Shown here piece after piece: positions 1 through 10,581 of a DNA stretch of 64,000 nt (its first letter is position 1; the number at the start of each line of letters is the position of its first letter). Made by a program: the position numbers and the translations under genes. The DNA is from Dipteris shenzhenensis (taxonomy: Eukaryota; Polypodiophyta; Polypodiopsida; Gleicheniales), in the NCBI GenBank assembly GCA_047967505.1, contig CM106540.1. One strand, written 5' to 3'. Below the pieces are notes generated by a model, which was not told where the DNA came from, made no database searches, and saw nothing but the letters and a program-made list of their open reading frames with translations.

Positions 1-1
1 C

Positions 2-667
2 CAGGAGAGAGAGCTCCCTCGAGACTTTTACAGATCTGGCCCCTGGGACTACCTGGATGTGGCCGACCTTGGGACCTTCCCGGCTTGTCTCGACATTAGT
101 ATCTTCATGCTCCGCAAAGGGGCGAATGGGAAGATTGCTGCCTTGGCTCCCAGGGATGGCCCTAGCTTCGCCTTCACGTTCCTCAGCGATGGCACCGAGA
201 CCTGGACAGACGACTCGGTGTGGGAGGCTCTCAGAGAGCAGACACACGCCCAGATTTGCTCCTGGATAGGCCCGTCCGGTGGGCAGCTCCTCGAGACTCA
301 GTGGTCCGAGGGCGATGTGCGCTTGCGGTGGCGTTGCGCTGCCAAACGTTTCCGATTGATCGTGATCCTCAGACCCCCCCTGGCATGGCCTCTTCCCCAG
401 GATGTCAGAGCTTGGTCCCAACAGAAACTCCGAACCTTCTACGGGATGACCACTTCAGAGATTTCGAGCTGGCTCGAGAAAGCATTTGCTCATGGCACTA
501 GAGGCCTCTCGCCATTGCTGAAGGTGTTGAAGAACGGGCAGGACGACCCCCTCTCCCCCTCCAAACCTTCTCACAAGCGGCAGCGCCTCCACTCCGATAT
601 GTCTGATTCTTCTTCGACTTCGACTGCGAGCAGACAGCTGTTCGCAGCCCCCCATCCCTCTCCATGA
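2..667 (+). CDS. LINE-A ORF1, 3' part (5' truncated by window edge)
   Basis: The frame is open from base 2 with no stop until TGA at 665-667, so the true start lies upstream; the GTG at 59 and ATG at 57 are not credible starts. About 220 residues are visible. LINE ORF1 products normally bind RNA and form the ribonucleoprotein with ORF2. No CCHC knuckle is seen in this part, but the C terminus is Ser/Pro/Lys/Arg-rich (from about 540), as in nucleic-acid-binding tails. The stop overlaps the ORF2 start in the tetranucleotide ATGA at 664-667. I assign ORF1 from position, not from a recognised domain. Confidence 0.7.
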   Translation, partial: QERELPRDFYRSGPWDYLDVADLGTFPACLDISIFMLRKGANGKIAALAPRDGPSFAFTFLSDGTETWTDDSVWEALREQTHAQICSWIGPSGGQLLETQWSEGDVRLRWRCAAKRFRLIVILRPPLAWPLPQDVRAWSQQKLRTFYGMTTSEISSWLEKAFAHGTRGLSPLLKVLKNGQDDPLSPSKPSHKRQRLHSDMSDSSSTSTASRQLFAAPHPSP

Positions 668-3600
668 GCCTACACCTCGTATCCTGGAATGTGAACGGGT
701 TTCACTCTTCGAGCACCCGTGGTCCCAGGAAGCTCATTTTGCGTCAGGAACTTCAGCCTGCAGTGATTGGTCGATTGGATGTACTGCTGCTCCAGGAGCA
801 CAAGCTTTCTGCGGCTCATGCCCGTAGCTGCGGGAAGGTTCTCCCTGGACACTCCTACACTTATTGGGAGCCTTCGATCGGCGCACAGGGGAGGAGCGGG
901 GGGGTCTGTACCTCCGTGTGCGAGCAGTTAGCTCAGTTAGTTTTCGGTCACGGCACGTTGATCCCAGGCCGAGCCCTTTGGGTAGGCCTGAATTTGGAGG
1001 GATCCAAGATAGGAATCCTCAACATTTATGCTCCCACAGACCTCCGATGCAGAGCCACCTTCTGGAGGACACTTACAGGGATTCTTCCAAACATGGATTC
1101 CTAGATTGTTGGAGGAGACTTCAACAACCTGGAGACCTTGGAGGACCAGCAGGGTAGAGATCCGGAGTTCACAGGTATGGCTCAGGCAGAGCAGTCAGCT
1201 TGGGACTCTTTCATCTTCGTGACAGGAGGGAGGGACAGTTGGAGAGACCCGTCCTTCCGGCGTTGGCATGGGAGCCTGGACTTCTCTTGGGGCTTCCGCA
1301 GGGAAGGAGGCAGACTCCTGGAGCGGCTTGATAGGTTTTATGTCAGTGATTGGGCCATCAGCAGAGGTGGCCAGGCGGGCATTGTTCCAGGGACGACACT
1401 CTCCGACCATGCGCCTGTGCTCCTTTCATTAGATTCGGCAGCGCAGACTCTCCCCCCCCGATCATGCAGGATTCCCGATTCCATCTTCTCGAGGGTGGAC
1501 GTCCATAGCAGCATTTGCAGTCTTTGGGACAGAGACTGGGGGGAGGGCGTGGATCTGGTAGACTCGGTCGCGCAGGCTCTGCAGGAGTCCAGCCAGATCT
1601 GCCAGCTCGCAGCCCTACAGGTTCGACAGGATTGGTGGGGCAGAGAGAGAGCTCTTCGGAGGGACCTCGCCTCCATTCAGCGACTTCAGCAGTCTTCCTC
1701 GGGCTCGGAGGAGCTTCGGATCCAGGCCCTTCGAGCCAGAGCCCTCTTGGAGGAGACCCTCCAGCGTCGCTCCGAGTTCTCCTATCACGCCTCTCTCTCC
1801 TTCTGGGCCCGGAAGGGTGACCGGATGTGCAGGGAGTTCTTCAGGACACACGGCCAGAGAGCTGCAGGTGATCAGCTACGAAGTCTCAAGACAGCGGATG
1901 GTCACATTGTTACGGACCCGGGGGAGGTCCTGGGGTTGGCCACTGACTTCTACAGGACCCTCTTCCAGTAGGAGCCACTTGCCCCTCGTGCTAGTCGTGA
2001 CCGTGAGGAGGTGTGGAGGCACATTCCATCCCTGGTCCAGCCTAGCATGCAGGCGATGTTGTTGGTGCCGTTCACCTCGGATGAGATGTTGGAGGCCTTG
2101 ATGGCTATTGATGGGCAGAAATGCCCAGGTGAGGATGGGCTATCCCGAGCTTTCTTCACCTCCTTCTGGGACCAGATCCATCAGCCCCTCCTTGCAGCTC
2201 TGCAGGGGATTTTCAGCAGCGGTCAGATGCCAGAGAGCCTTTCCTCGGGACTGATTTGCCTCATCCCGAAGGGAGGAGATAGACAGGAGATCCGCCAGTG
2301 GCGTCCGATCACTCTCCTTACCACTGCCTACAAAATCCTCGCCAAGATGATCAGTGCCAGAGTTCGACCTCTACTTCCAGACCTCGTCCATGACACTCAG
2401 ACAGGCTTTGTCCAGGATCGCAGTATCCTGGATAATGTCTTCACCTTTTCAGAGGCGGCGGAGTGGGCTCAGTACAGCGGTTCACACCTTGCCATTTTAC
2501 TTCTCGACTTCGAGAAGGCCTACGATCGCGTGGATTGGTCCTTTTTGGAGGGGACTCTGGAGCGGCTAGGTTTCCCGACAGGCTGGATTCAGGGTATCTC
2601 AGCTTTGTACAGGACAGCGTCTAGCAGAGTCATCATTGGAGGCAGGATGGGTGAGCGATTCAGCTTGGAGAGATCAGTACGTCAGGGCTGTCCCCTGGCT
2701 CCTTATCTGTTTCTCTTCTTCACCGAGGCCATGACTTACTACCTTCGGGCGAGGTCCACAGGGCTCAAGGGTGTTCGCCTTCCACTCCGGGAGGACACGG
2801 AGCTTCTGGACTCAGAGTACGCAGATGATACAGCCCTTTATGTCCAGGACGATGAGAGGATGCTAGAGAGGGTGCGGATGGCCCTGAAGGTTTTCTGCTC
2901 GACTGCTGGTGCGAAAATCAACTGGAACAAATCAGTTGGTTTTCTCACAGACCCGGGGGCGTGTTCTCAGTGGGGGCGATTTCTGGGCTTCAGATGGACT
3001 CCACGTGGACAGACAGCTAGATACCTTGGCTTCCAGGTTGGCCTAGACATTACGCCAGCTCAGCAGTTTCTCCCGGTGCTAGATTCCATCCGACGGAAGC
3101 TGGCTTTCTGGAGCACTGCTAAGCTGTCCCTTGCAGGTCGTGCTTTAGTAGTTAACCAGGTCCTTCTAGCCACGGCTTGGTATGTGGCTTCCTGTTGGTG
3201 CTTCTCGAGATCCAGCGTGGCACAGCTCAGGAGGTTGGTTCGGAACTTTCTTTGGTCTGGGGAGGATGGGCATAGAGATACCAGAGCCAGGGTTGCTTGG
3301 CAAACAGTCATTCTTCCGCAGGCTGAGGGTGGTCTGGGGGTCATTGATCTAGAGCTTCAGAGTCAGGCCTTGTTAGGCAAGCTTATCATCCACGGTATGA
3401 CCCCAAGGGGGCAGACGTGGAAGATGTTACTTCAGCAGGGAGTCGGCTCTTGTGTCCCGCGCCGAGGTGGAGAGTGGCTACCGTCCTTCAGGTGGATCTT
3501 CACTTCCGCCCCGCTCACTCAGCCCCGCTCCCCACTCGTTCGTAGCCTCCTCATGGTTTGGAGGCGGCTCCGTCTCAGTCTCATTCAGTCCCAGCCCAGC

Positions 3601-5064
3601 TGTCAGGAGGAGATCGATCGCCAGCCGCTCGTCTGGAATGGGCAGGTCAGAGACGCCGAGGGCCTTCAGTTGGGGGAGAGATCACATATCAGGTGGGACG
3701 GCTGGATGAGGGGGCCAACCCGGTCCCTTCGAGTTTGGAGGGATACGTACAGACATCTGGAGATGGCCGATCTTGCAGATGCAGCTGGAGGTGCACGCGG
3801 AGTCCAGGCGAGATGCACGGAGATCGACGGTGCGATCCCAGCCGCTTGGTTGGCTCCACCTGAGCCTCAGGTCCTCATGCCTGGAGACACCCACTGGCTG
3901 GGACAGTTCACCCCCCGTGGCATCCCACTGGTGGTCGCAGGACGTTTGGATGACTCCTCTATCGCCTTCTTCGCGGTTTCAGGGGATGGACGACTCAGGA
4001 GAGAGGATGCACTCATCGACCCCCTACTCCCGTGGCAGAGGGTTAGGGTCGTAGGCCTTCTGGGGAAGGTCTGGCATACCGACCCTAGTATCGAGCAGGA
4101 CCAGTTGCAGCTTTGGCGTCTTTGGCTCTGGGAGGGGCGGGCCTTGTCAGAGCTTGAGTGGGACCCAGGAGAGTGGTGGTGGCCAGAGATTGTGACAGGA
4201 CAGGGGCCGACTTCCTTCTTCGCTTATAGCACGACTCTGGGCAGGCGAGTTCTCGGGAGGATGCAGAGCCGCCCCCCCACCCAGCGTCCTAGCTGGTACG
4301 CACAGGGTATTTCCAGGTTCTTTTTGCAGGCATTCTGGAAGGCCTTGTGGGAGAGCTGGCGGCCGCGGAAGATCTCATACTTCCTGTGGCTTCTTACCCA
4401 CAAAGGTCTTCCAGTGGGGAGCTGGTTGAGGCAGATAGGCCAGGACGGTTGCTGTCAGATTTGCCATGCGGATGAGGAGTCACCAAAACACTGCCTGTGG
4501 AGCTGCACGCGCACCCAGGAAGTGTGGAGGTGGACTTTCGGGCTTCTTACTCGTGCAGCACCAGAGCTAGGAGTGATCACTTGGGGCGCGTTCTGTTGGT
4601 GCAGCACCGCACCTGGTCTTCATCACTTGTTCGAGGCATGCCAGCAGGACCCCACTTTCCTTATCACACAGGGGACGTGGGGGCCGCTCGAGGGTATCCC
4701 ACAGCACCTAGCAGAGGCTGATATAGGAGTTCGGGAGAGGCAGCCAGTCTGGGAGATTATCAGCAGCATTACAGGATGGCACATCTGGACCTCGCGCTGC
4801 GCGCAGATCCTCGGTGGCACCTCCTTATCGACTGCCCAGATCATGGCGGAGATTTGGAGTGAGATTATTCATACCCTCAGAGGCCAGTGGGACCAGATTC
4901 AGGGAGACTCCCGGGCTGGTCAGGAGAAGCGGAGACGCTTCCTCCAGGCTTGGGACACACAGAGCCTCCTTCTTCGAGCAGACTACGCAGGGCCTTCGGT
5001 GGCACTACTCACCACCCCGATGGCTGTTCATTCACACTCAGCATATCCCTCCGTGAGAGTATGA
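664..5064 (+). pseudogene. LINE-A ORF2: endonuclease / reverse transcriptase / zf-RVT, two in-frame TAG stops
   Basis: One frame runs from ATG 664 to TGA 5062-5064 (about 1,466 codons), broken only by TAG at 1102-1104 and TAG at 1969-1971. The N terminus is an AP-type endonuclease with WNVNGF at the start, QEHKL near residue 44, NIYAP, GGDFN just after the first stop, and SDHAPV around 1407. The RT follows, with FEKAYDRVDW (about 2509-2538), [13 protein letters not shown] (about 2674) and catalytic YADD at 2818-2829. The C terminus carries a zf-RVT-like Cys/His region (KISYFLW, CCQICHADEE, HCLWSC; about 4370-4520). The family nicks target DNA and reverse-transcribes its own RNA at the nick. 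Both stops would prevent a full product without read-through. Confidence 0.93.
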
Positions 5065-5082
5065 TTTATTATGCTACCTTTT

Positions 5083-5128
5083 GGGCTGCGTCCGGTTTGT
5101 GAACGCAGCCCGTCAGCTATAAGCTGAC
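5083..5128 (+). other. Two adjacent perfect hairpins in LINE-A 3'UTR
   Basis: Hairpin 1 pairs GGGCTGCGT (5083-5091) with ACGCAGCCC (5103-5111) around an 11-base loop. Hairpin 2 starts at the next base and pairs GTCAGCT (5112-5118) with AGCTGAC (5122-5128) around a 3-base loop. Both stems are perfect and sit 19 bases after the ORF2 stop. In some LINE families a 3' stem-loop is the RT recognition element; that role here is inference. Confidence 0.75.
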
Positions 5129-5177
5129 CTCTTGTATCTTGTTCTCGAAGTAATATAATTAGCACTGTTTTTTCGGC

Positions 5178-5190
5178 AAAAAAAAAAAAA
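5178..5190 (+). other. LINE-A poly(A) tail
   Basis: Thirteen consecutive A residues follow TTTTTTCGGC and mark the 3' end of LINE-A. The sequence after it (TAGTTAGTGCTG) is flanking DNA. Confidence 0.85.
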
Positions 5191-5931
5191 TAGTTAGTGC
5201 TGAAGTGGATTCCATCAGTGAAGACGTAGATGTGATTGCGGGTATAATTGAGGCTGTAATAGCCCCTGTCGATGCATATGTCGAAGCAGATGTCTTGTGG
5301 ACCACCCTGCTATCCAATCCAAGCCCACTCTAATTGAAGTGCTTGTTGACATCTTCGAGTTTAAGCTACACCTATTTTTGGTCTGTCTTCCTTCTTAGTC
5401 TTGTCTTTGTCAGCATCCCTCTCCTTTTCACCTGGTGAAGGGGGGCTACAAGCAGAGGGGCTGCATGTTAGTGGAGAAGTCGGGGGTGCTATTTTAGGGC
5501 CTAGGTAGCAAGGCGGAGTGAGAGAGGGGCAAGATGAGGCAGGGTGGGTAGGTTGCTAAGGAAGTGGAGCTAGGAGCAGCACTAGGTGAGGGGGGATGGG
5601 TTAGGAGCAGTGAAGCAAGTGAGGAGGGGTAGTAGTAGTGGGTGAGAGAGAGAGAGAGAGTGAGGGGAGCAAAGCAAGTGAGGGAAAAGAGTAGGTGATG
5701 GAGAAGAGAGAGAGAGAGAGGGGGGGGGGGGAACGGGGGGGGTAAAAACCAAAATAGAAGGGTACGAGGGAGGAGCCACGCAACAAAAGGGACACTTTGG
5801 AAAAGTGATAGTAGAGTACTACCCAAGGCAGTGCTAATAAAAGGAAGTTTGTACGAGTTGTAGATGGAGTTCCTTTTTGTTGGTATTGCTAGGGTTGTGC
5901 TTTATCGCATGAAGTTCATGGACTTATATAT
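5191..5931. repeat. Gene-free spacer with GA-rich and poly-G tracts
   Basis: No supported gene is present. From about 5510 to 5830 the strand is purine-rich, with GA microsatellites near 5647-5660 and 5704-5720 and G runs near 5720-5750. Open frames on the minus strand here are low-complexity Leu/Ser/Pro products of the same tract. Confidence 0.7.
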
Positions 5932-6177
5932 TGTTAGAAATGAGAGAGTGAGAGAGTAGGAAGCAAGAGAGCTGAACGTAATGCTTGTAATAGAAGAAGT
6001 GACTAATACAAGAAGTGGGATGGGTTTTTTCTAAGTGACAAAACCTTATCGTTCACTAACTATAGTTAGTGAACTAACTGTGGTTAGGGGGAAAAACCTC
6101 TAAATGAGGGAAAAGTGGCCCTAACCTACTTATTACATTACATTGGTCACTACTGAATTATAATAAAAATTCTAACA
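5932..6177 (-). repeat. 3' LTR of copia A
   Basis: The 246 bp run begins TGTTAGAA and ends TTCTAACA on the plus strand, an 8 bp terminal inverted repeat of the TG...CA type. On the minus strand it directly follows the purine tract GCAGGGGGG (6178-6186), a typical polypurine tract. Only one LTR copy was found, so the call rests on the ends and the PPT. Confidence 0.75.
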
Positions 6178-6262
6178 CCCCCCTGCAATGCCAATGTCAT
6201 CTACAAGGAAATGATCAATCACCAAAAGGAGATAAGTTCAAGGCACAGTGAAATGCCTCAAA

Positions 6263-6378
6263 CTTTTCACGTGGAAGTGCTTTGGTGAAGATGTCTGCAA
6301 CATTGTCATGTGTTGACACATTTTTCATGTGGAAGTGCTTTGGTGAAGATGTCTGCAACATTGTCATGTGTTGACACA
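6263..6378. repeat. 58 bp tandem duplication in the RNase H 3' end
   Basis: The block 6263-6320 is repeated at 6321-6378 with only one or two differences. As 58 is not a multiple of three it shifts the frame at the C terminus of the RNase H region of copia A. Confidence 0.85.
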
Positions 6379-7765
6379 TAGATCATACTGATCTCTCCTG
6401 CATGCAACTTCTCTCTGACATAGTGATAGTGAACCTCAATGTGCTTCGTGCGAGCATGAAACACAGGATTCTTTGCCACTACTATAGCACTCTGACTATC
6501 AGTGAGAATTGGAGAAGGACCCTCCAATGAAAGATGAAGATCAGCAAATAAACGACACAGCCAAACACATTCAACTATCACTGTGAAAGCTACCCTGTAC
6601 TCAGCTTCACATGAGGAGGTAGCCACTATAGACTATTTCTTGCTCAACCAAGAAATGTAAGCATGTCCTAGAAAGAAACAATTCCCACTGGTGGACTGCC
6701 TAGTATCATAGTCTCCAGCCCACAATCTGAGTCACTGTAAGCATGCATCTGCAAGTCACCCCCCTTGGGAAACATCAAGCCAAAAGACTTTGTACCTTGC
6801 AAGTAATGGAAGATGCGTTTTACAGCCTGCCAATGCATAATCTTTGGGCTGTGCATATACCTGCTCACCTAACAAACTGAAAACTGAATATCAGGTCGTG
6901 TATTGCAGAGATAAATGAGGCATCCAACAGCCTGACTATAGAGTGTGACATCAATTGATTCACCTGCATCATGCATTGTAAGCTTCAGCCCCAGCTCCAT
7001 GGGAGTGGACATAGGCTTGCAATCATGCATGTTGAATCTGTCCAAGAGCTTTTGAACATACTTGGACTGAGACATAACAATGCCACGTTTCTCTTAAATA
7101 AACTGGATCCCCAAAAAGAAATGTAACAAGCCCAAGTCTGACATATCAAATGTAGCTTTCAATTGGGCCTTGAAATCTACAATTACTTCCTCATTTGATC
7201 CGGTGAGCAGCATGTCACCTACATAAAGAATGATGACCAGAATATCCCCCCCATCCTTCTTGATGTAGAGGGTGCTCTCAGTTGGACTATTGTGCAGCCC
7301 CTTGCTGGTCAGAAAGGCATCAATTTTGGCATACCATGCATGTGGGGCTTGTTTCAGCCCATACAAAGCTTTCTTCAACTTGCATACCTGAAGTGCATTT
7401 CCTAAAATTTCAAAGCCCAGAGGTTGTTTGACATAAACCTCTTCCAACAAGTCTCCATTAAGGAAAGCTGTTTTAATGTCCAACTGGTGAACATTGCATT
7501 CAAAATTTGCAACCATGGCTATAATTGACCTGACGGTTGTCATCCTGGATGTAGGAGCAAAAGTCTCCTCATAATTTATGCCCTTTTTCTGAGCATATCC
7601 TTTTGCAAACAGCCTTGCCTTGTACCCATCAATGGACCCATCTGGCTTTCTTTTGACTTTGAAAACCCACTGTGTACCTATGGCATTCTTACCTGGTGGT
7701 AAATCCACAACATCCCAAGTCTGATTTTTATGAATGGACTGCAACTCATCATGCATGGCATTCAT
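6306..7765 (-). pseudogene. Copia A reverse transcriptase and RNase H
   Basis: The minus strand from 7765 to 7094 reads as a copia RT: WVFKVKRKPDGS, YKARLFAKGYAQ, LDIKTAFLNGDL, ALYGLKQAPHAWY, and the active-site strand at about 7226-7210. That strand reads YVGD in place of the family YVDD, so a catalytic Asp is lost. The frame continues after a TAA (about 7092) and a TAG (about 6867) into STPMELGLKL and the repeat HWQAVKRIFHYLQG. After a frameshift comes RNase H (6626-6306) with SSCEAEYRVA, LTDSQSAIVVAKNP and NVADIFTKAL. The 58 bp duplication then breaks the end. Confidence 0.9.
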
Positions 7766-9116
7766 CCAAATGTCTCAGGCTCCTCCTCATCAAGAAGAGT
7801 ATTTGCATAAGCTGAGTCAACTGAATGAGCTCCCTCCATGTGCCTTACTACACTACGAGTTCTGCTAGGCAATGGAGCTTCAAGCCTACTCTCCCTGAGA
7901 GTCTGAAGCAACCAATGCGGGACTATTTTAGCTGCGTGTATCTCTTGAATTTCTTGCCTGACAACTTCATCCACACCTGAGGTTGTACCAATTTAGCTGG
8001 GGGCTGAATCTGTACTTGTGGAGCTGGCGAAGGTTGCTGTAAATTCTGATTTTCAGCGAGGGAACCAAATGCTATAGGAAGCATCCCCTCAAACACATCA
8101 TCTGAAGAGGTCGGAATCTGAAATTCAGCATTTGTATGTGCAAAATTTTCAGAGAATATGACATCTCTACTGATAAAAATCTTGCGTGTAGCAAGATTGT
8201 AGAGATGATAGCCTTTGCTTTGTGAACTATATCCACAAAAATGCATTTTAGTGCCTTATCTGACAACTTGTGTCTGAACCCCACCGGCACGTGGGCATAT
8301 GCAACACAACCAAAAACTTTGAAGTGGTCCACTGAAGGCTTTCTTCCATGCCATGCCTCATAGGGAGTGATTGTCTTCAAAGCCTTTGTAGGAGCCCGAT
8401 TCAAAATATAGTTGGCACACATGAGGCCTTCTAGTCAAAACCTATGAGGCAATTTCTTACTTGTGAGCATGCATCTATCCATTTCCATGGTGGTGCGATT
8501 CTTCCGCTCAGCTTTCCCATTCTGTTGAGGTGTAAGCCTCACTGTAAGCTGATGCATAATGCCTTTTTCTTTCAGAAATGTCTCAAATTCATGAGACATG
8601 TACTCCCCCCCTCGTGCGAAGTGTCTGCACCTTGAGTCCTGTCTCATTTTCAACCATAGCCACAAAGTGTTTGAAATGCATAAACATTTGTGATTTTGCC
8701 TTGACACCATAAACCCAAGTGTAGTTGGTAAAGTCATCTATGAATGTAACAAAATAGAGATAACCCCCAAAATCAGGTGTCCTCATGGGACCACAGACAT
8801 CACTGTGAATAAGCTGCAATTTTCTTGTAGCTTTCACTGCACCATCCTTCTTGAAGGGAAGCCTATGCATTTTGCCAAGAATGCAACCTTCACATGCATG
8901 AGGAGGAGGTGACTCCAAAGGAGGTAATGCATCAACCATATCATGCCTCTGAAGTGTCATTAAGCTACCATAGCTCATGTGCCCATACCTGGCATGCCAT
9001 AACTCTGCATTATGCATCGCAGCAATGGGAGTGCTAACTAATAATGCAAGATGGGATCTTTTTTCATATAAATTAAGCTGAAAAATACCCCGATACAAAG
9101 TGCCAGACAACCTCAA
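7766..9116 (-). pseudogene. Copia A integrase and linker to RT
   Basis: The minus strand shows the GAG-pre-integrase region (HARYGHMSYGSL, CEGCILGKMHRLPF) and the integrase core with acidic residues in HSDVCGPM, FIDDFTNYTW and QNGKAERKN. After a frameshift near 8620 comes the post-core region PYEAWHGRKPSVDHFKVFGC, then the variable linker. The linker is split over three frames (8422-8072, 8246-7923, 7974-7762), so the product is dead. Integrase would insert the cDNA copy. Confidence 0.87.
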
Positions 9117-9170
9117 AGCATATTCATTTTCTTTGTCTCTGACTGCACACTTGTCATCATCAAAAACAAC

Positions 9171-9971
9171 CTAAAATCCTCCTCTATTGAGTGAGGACAG
9201 TGAAAGCAAATTCTTCTTTATACCTGGCACATAGAGTACATCTGATATTCTTAAATCTGTGCCATCAGTGGATGTGAGAATAATGTCTCCCACTCCACAC
9301 ACTGAATGAGAAGAATTATTTGCACAAGTTACCTTCTTCTTGGTGGGTGAAGAATGCAAAGTTACAAATAGATTTTTCTTGGAAGTGATGTGCTTTGAAG
9401 CACCACTATCAAAATGCCAAGTATGTTGTGTCTCATCAACACTGAAAGAGCATTCATCCTTTGAAGGATTGTAACTGCAAGTCAAAAAAGCATATGGGTC
9501 ATCATCATTAGTGGCTATAGTATCTGAACTACCCACTGAAAAATCTGAAGTGCAAGTCAAAAAGGCATAGTGCTCTTCAACCAAGTTGGCTGCAACATCT
9601 CCTCCATCATGGCAATGTGGACCTGATGCATCTGATACAACCATACTGGAATCCCTTTTCTTTTCTTTGGCTATGCGCTTCTTACACTCTCCAATATAAT
9701 GACCTGGCTTCTTGTAATAATGACATAGCCCCTTCTTTTTCTGCTTGTTTGTATCACCATGTGCCTTATAAGAAGGCTGTGCAGAATCAGCTTTATGCTG
9801 ATGTGTGGGTTGATGGGCATGTGGCTTATGCTGCCCTTTACCCTTGGGCTTGAACTTAGAGAGCATAGCATGCTCGCCAGCCCGGGTTGCCATATTTTTG
9901 CATGTTTGTTCCTCCTGCAACAGAAGTCCTACCAACTCGTGAAAGGAGAGAGGATTGCTTCCCCCCCTCAA
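9171..9971 (-). pseudogene. Copia A gag C terminus, zinc knuckle and protease
   Basis: Reading from 9971, the sequence has the gag C-terminal motif SFHELVGLLLQEE, a basic His-rich linker, and the knuckle CHYYKKPGHYIGEC, where Tyr replaces the second Cys of CX2CX4HX4C. The protease follows with WHFDSGASKH (catalytic Asp present) and the end motif DVLYVPGIKKNLLSLS. The frame stops at a TAG near 9169 and then continues in the same frame into the integrase segment. Confidence 0.88.
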
Positions 9972-10035
9972 TGATAAATTCAGCGAGGTGTGGAAACCGA
10001 GATAGACTCAGGAAGAGAGTTCAGAGTGGTGGAGA

Positions 10036-10581
10036 TCATCTCTGAATCCGAATGACTTCATCAATGTTAAGCAATTGTTCCCTGAGATCCTGAAGCTTTG
10101 TGATGTGAGAATTCATGGAATCTCCCTCCTCCATATGTGTATGGGAAAGTTCTCGCTTCAGAAAGGAAACTCTGGCATCGTTTCTTGCTACAAACATACT
10201 CTCCAGTATTACCCAAGCTGCCATAGATGCCTTGCATGATCGAATATGAGGTATAATGAACCTCTTGACAGAAAGAGAAATTACTGAAAGAGCTTGCGCA
10301 TCTCTAGAGTCCCATCTTTTTTGCTCTGCTATGGGAGCTCCTGGAGCGGCTGCTCCAATCGCATGTGCTGTATTTGTACCTCTACCCCTACCTTCAACTG
10401 TAGGAGTGACAGGTATAGGCATTGTATCTGGTCTTTCTTCATCTCCATTGACATAATCCCAAAGATTTATGCCAACCAAGATATTGTGAACCATGAAACT
10501 CCACAAGGAGTAGTTGGTGCCATCCAACTTATCCTCCTGTGTGAGAACTCCGAACACCTCATTTGAGTTGTTCTATGCCAT
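10036..10581 (-). pseudogene. Copia A gag N-terminal part
   Basis: An ATG at 10581 is followed at codon 3 by TAG; the frame then reads NNSNEVFGVLTQEDKLDGTN and WSFMVHNILVGINLWDYV, the gag N-terminal signature of this copia group, ending near 10036 at a frameshift. Gag forms the virus-like particle. The closest relative in the window is copia B gag at 38178, which shares the LDGTNY-LWSF pattern. Confidence 0.88.

Larger units (their letters stand above)
1..5190 (+). mobile_element. LINE-A: non-LTR retrotransposon, 5' end outside window
   Basis: This is a plant L1-type LINE. In order it shows the 3' part of ORF1, a long ORF2 with AP-endonuclease, reverse transcriptase and C-terminal zinc-binding (zf-RVT) regions, a short 3'UTR with two hairpins, and a 13-base poly(A) tail at 5178-5190. 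There are no LTRs and no RNase H region. It is GC-rich compared with most of the window, and its frame is disturbed only by two in-frame TAG codons, so it is fairly young. The 5' end and any target-site duplication lie to the left of base 1. Confidence 0.93.
5932..10581 (-). mobile_element. Copia element A (Ty1/copia, degenerate)
   Basis: On the minus strand the order is gag, zinc knuckle, protease, integrase, reverse transcriptase, RNase H, PPT and 3' LTR, which is the Ty1/copia order (integrase before RT). The 3' LTR is 5932-6177. I could not find the matching 5' LTR or a primer-binding site to the right of gag, so the 5' end is truncated or too diverged. The coding region is broken by several frameshifts, by stops (TAG at gag codon 3, near 9169 and near 6867; TAA near 7092), by a zinc-knuckle substitution and by a mutated RT active site. 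Confidence 0.9.

Noticed and set aside
59-667. GTG at 59 or ATG at 57 as the LINE-A ORF1 start
   Set aside because: The ORF1 frame is open to the window edge, so the true start is upstream; the 57 frame is a different, short frame.
664-5064. TAG recoding or read-through as the explanation for in-frame TAG codons
   Set aside because: Stops occur mostly in elements that also have frameshifts and lost active sites, and a copia G copy keeps CAG at one site; decay is simpler. BUD31 uses TGA, so it gives no information.
5494-5826. 110-residue Leu/Pro/Ser ORF on the minus strand
   Set aside because: Low-complexity translation of a GA/G-rich tract, with overlapping frames also open.
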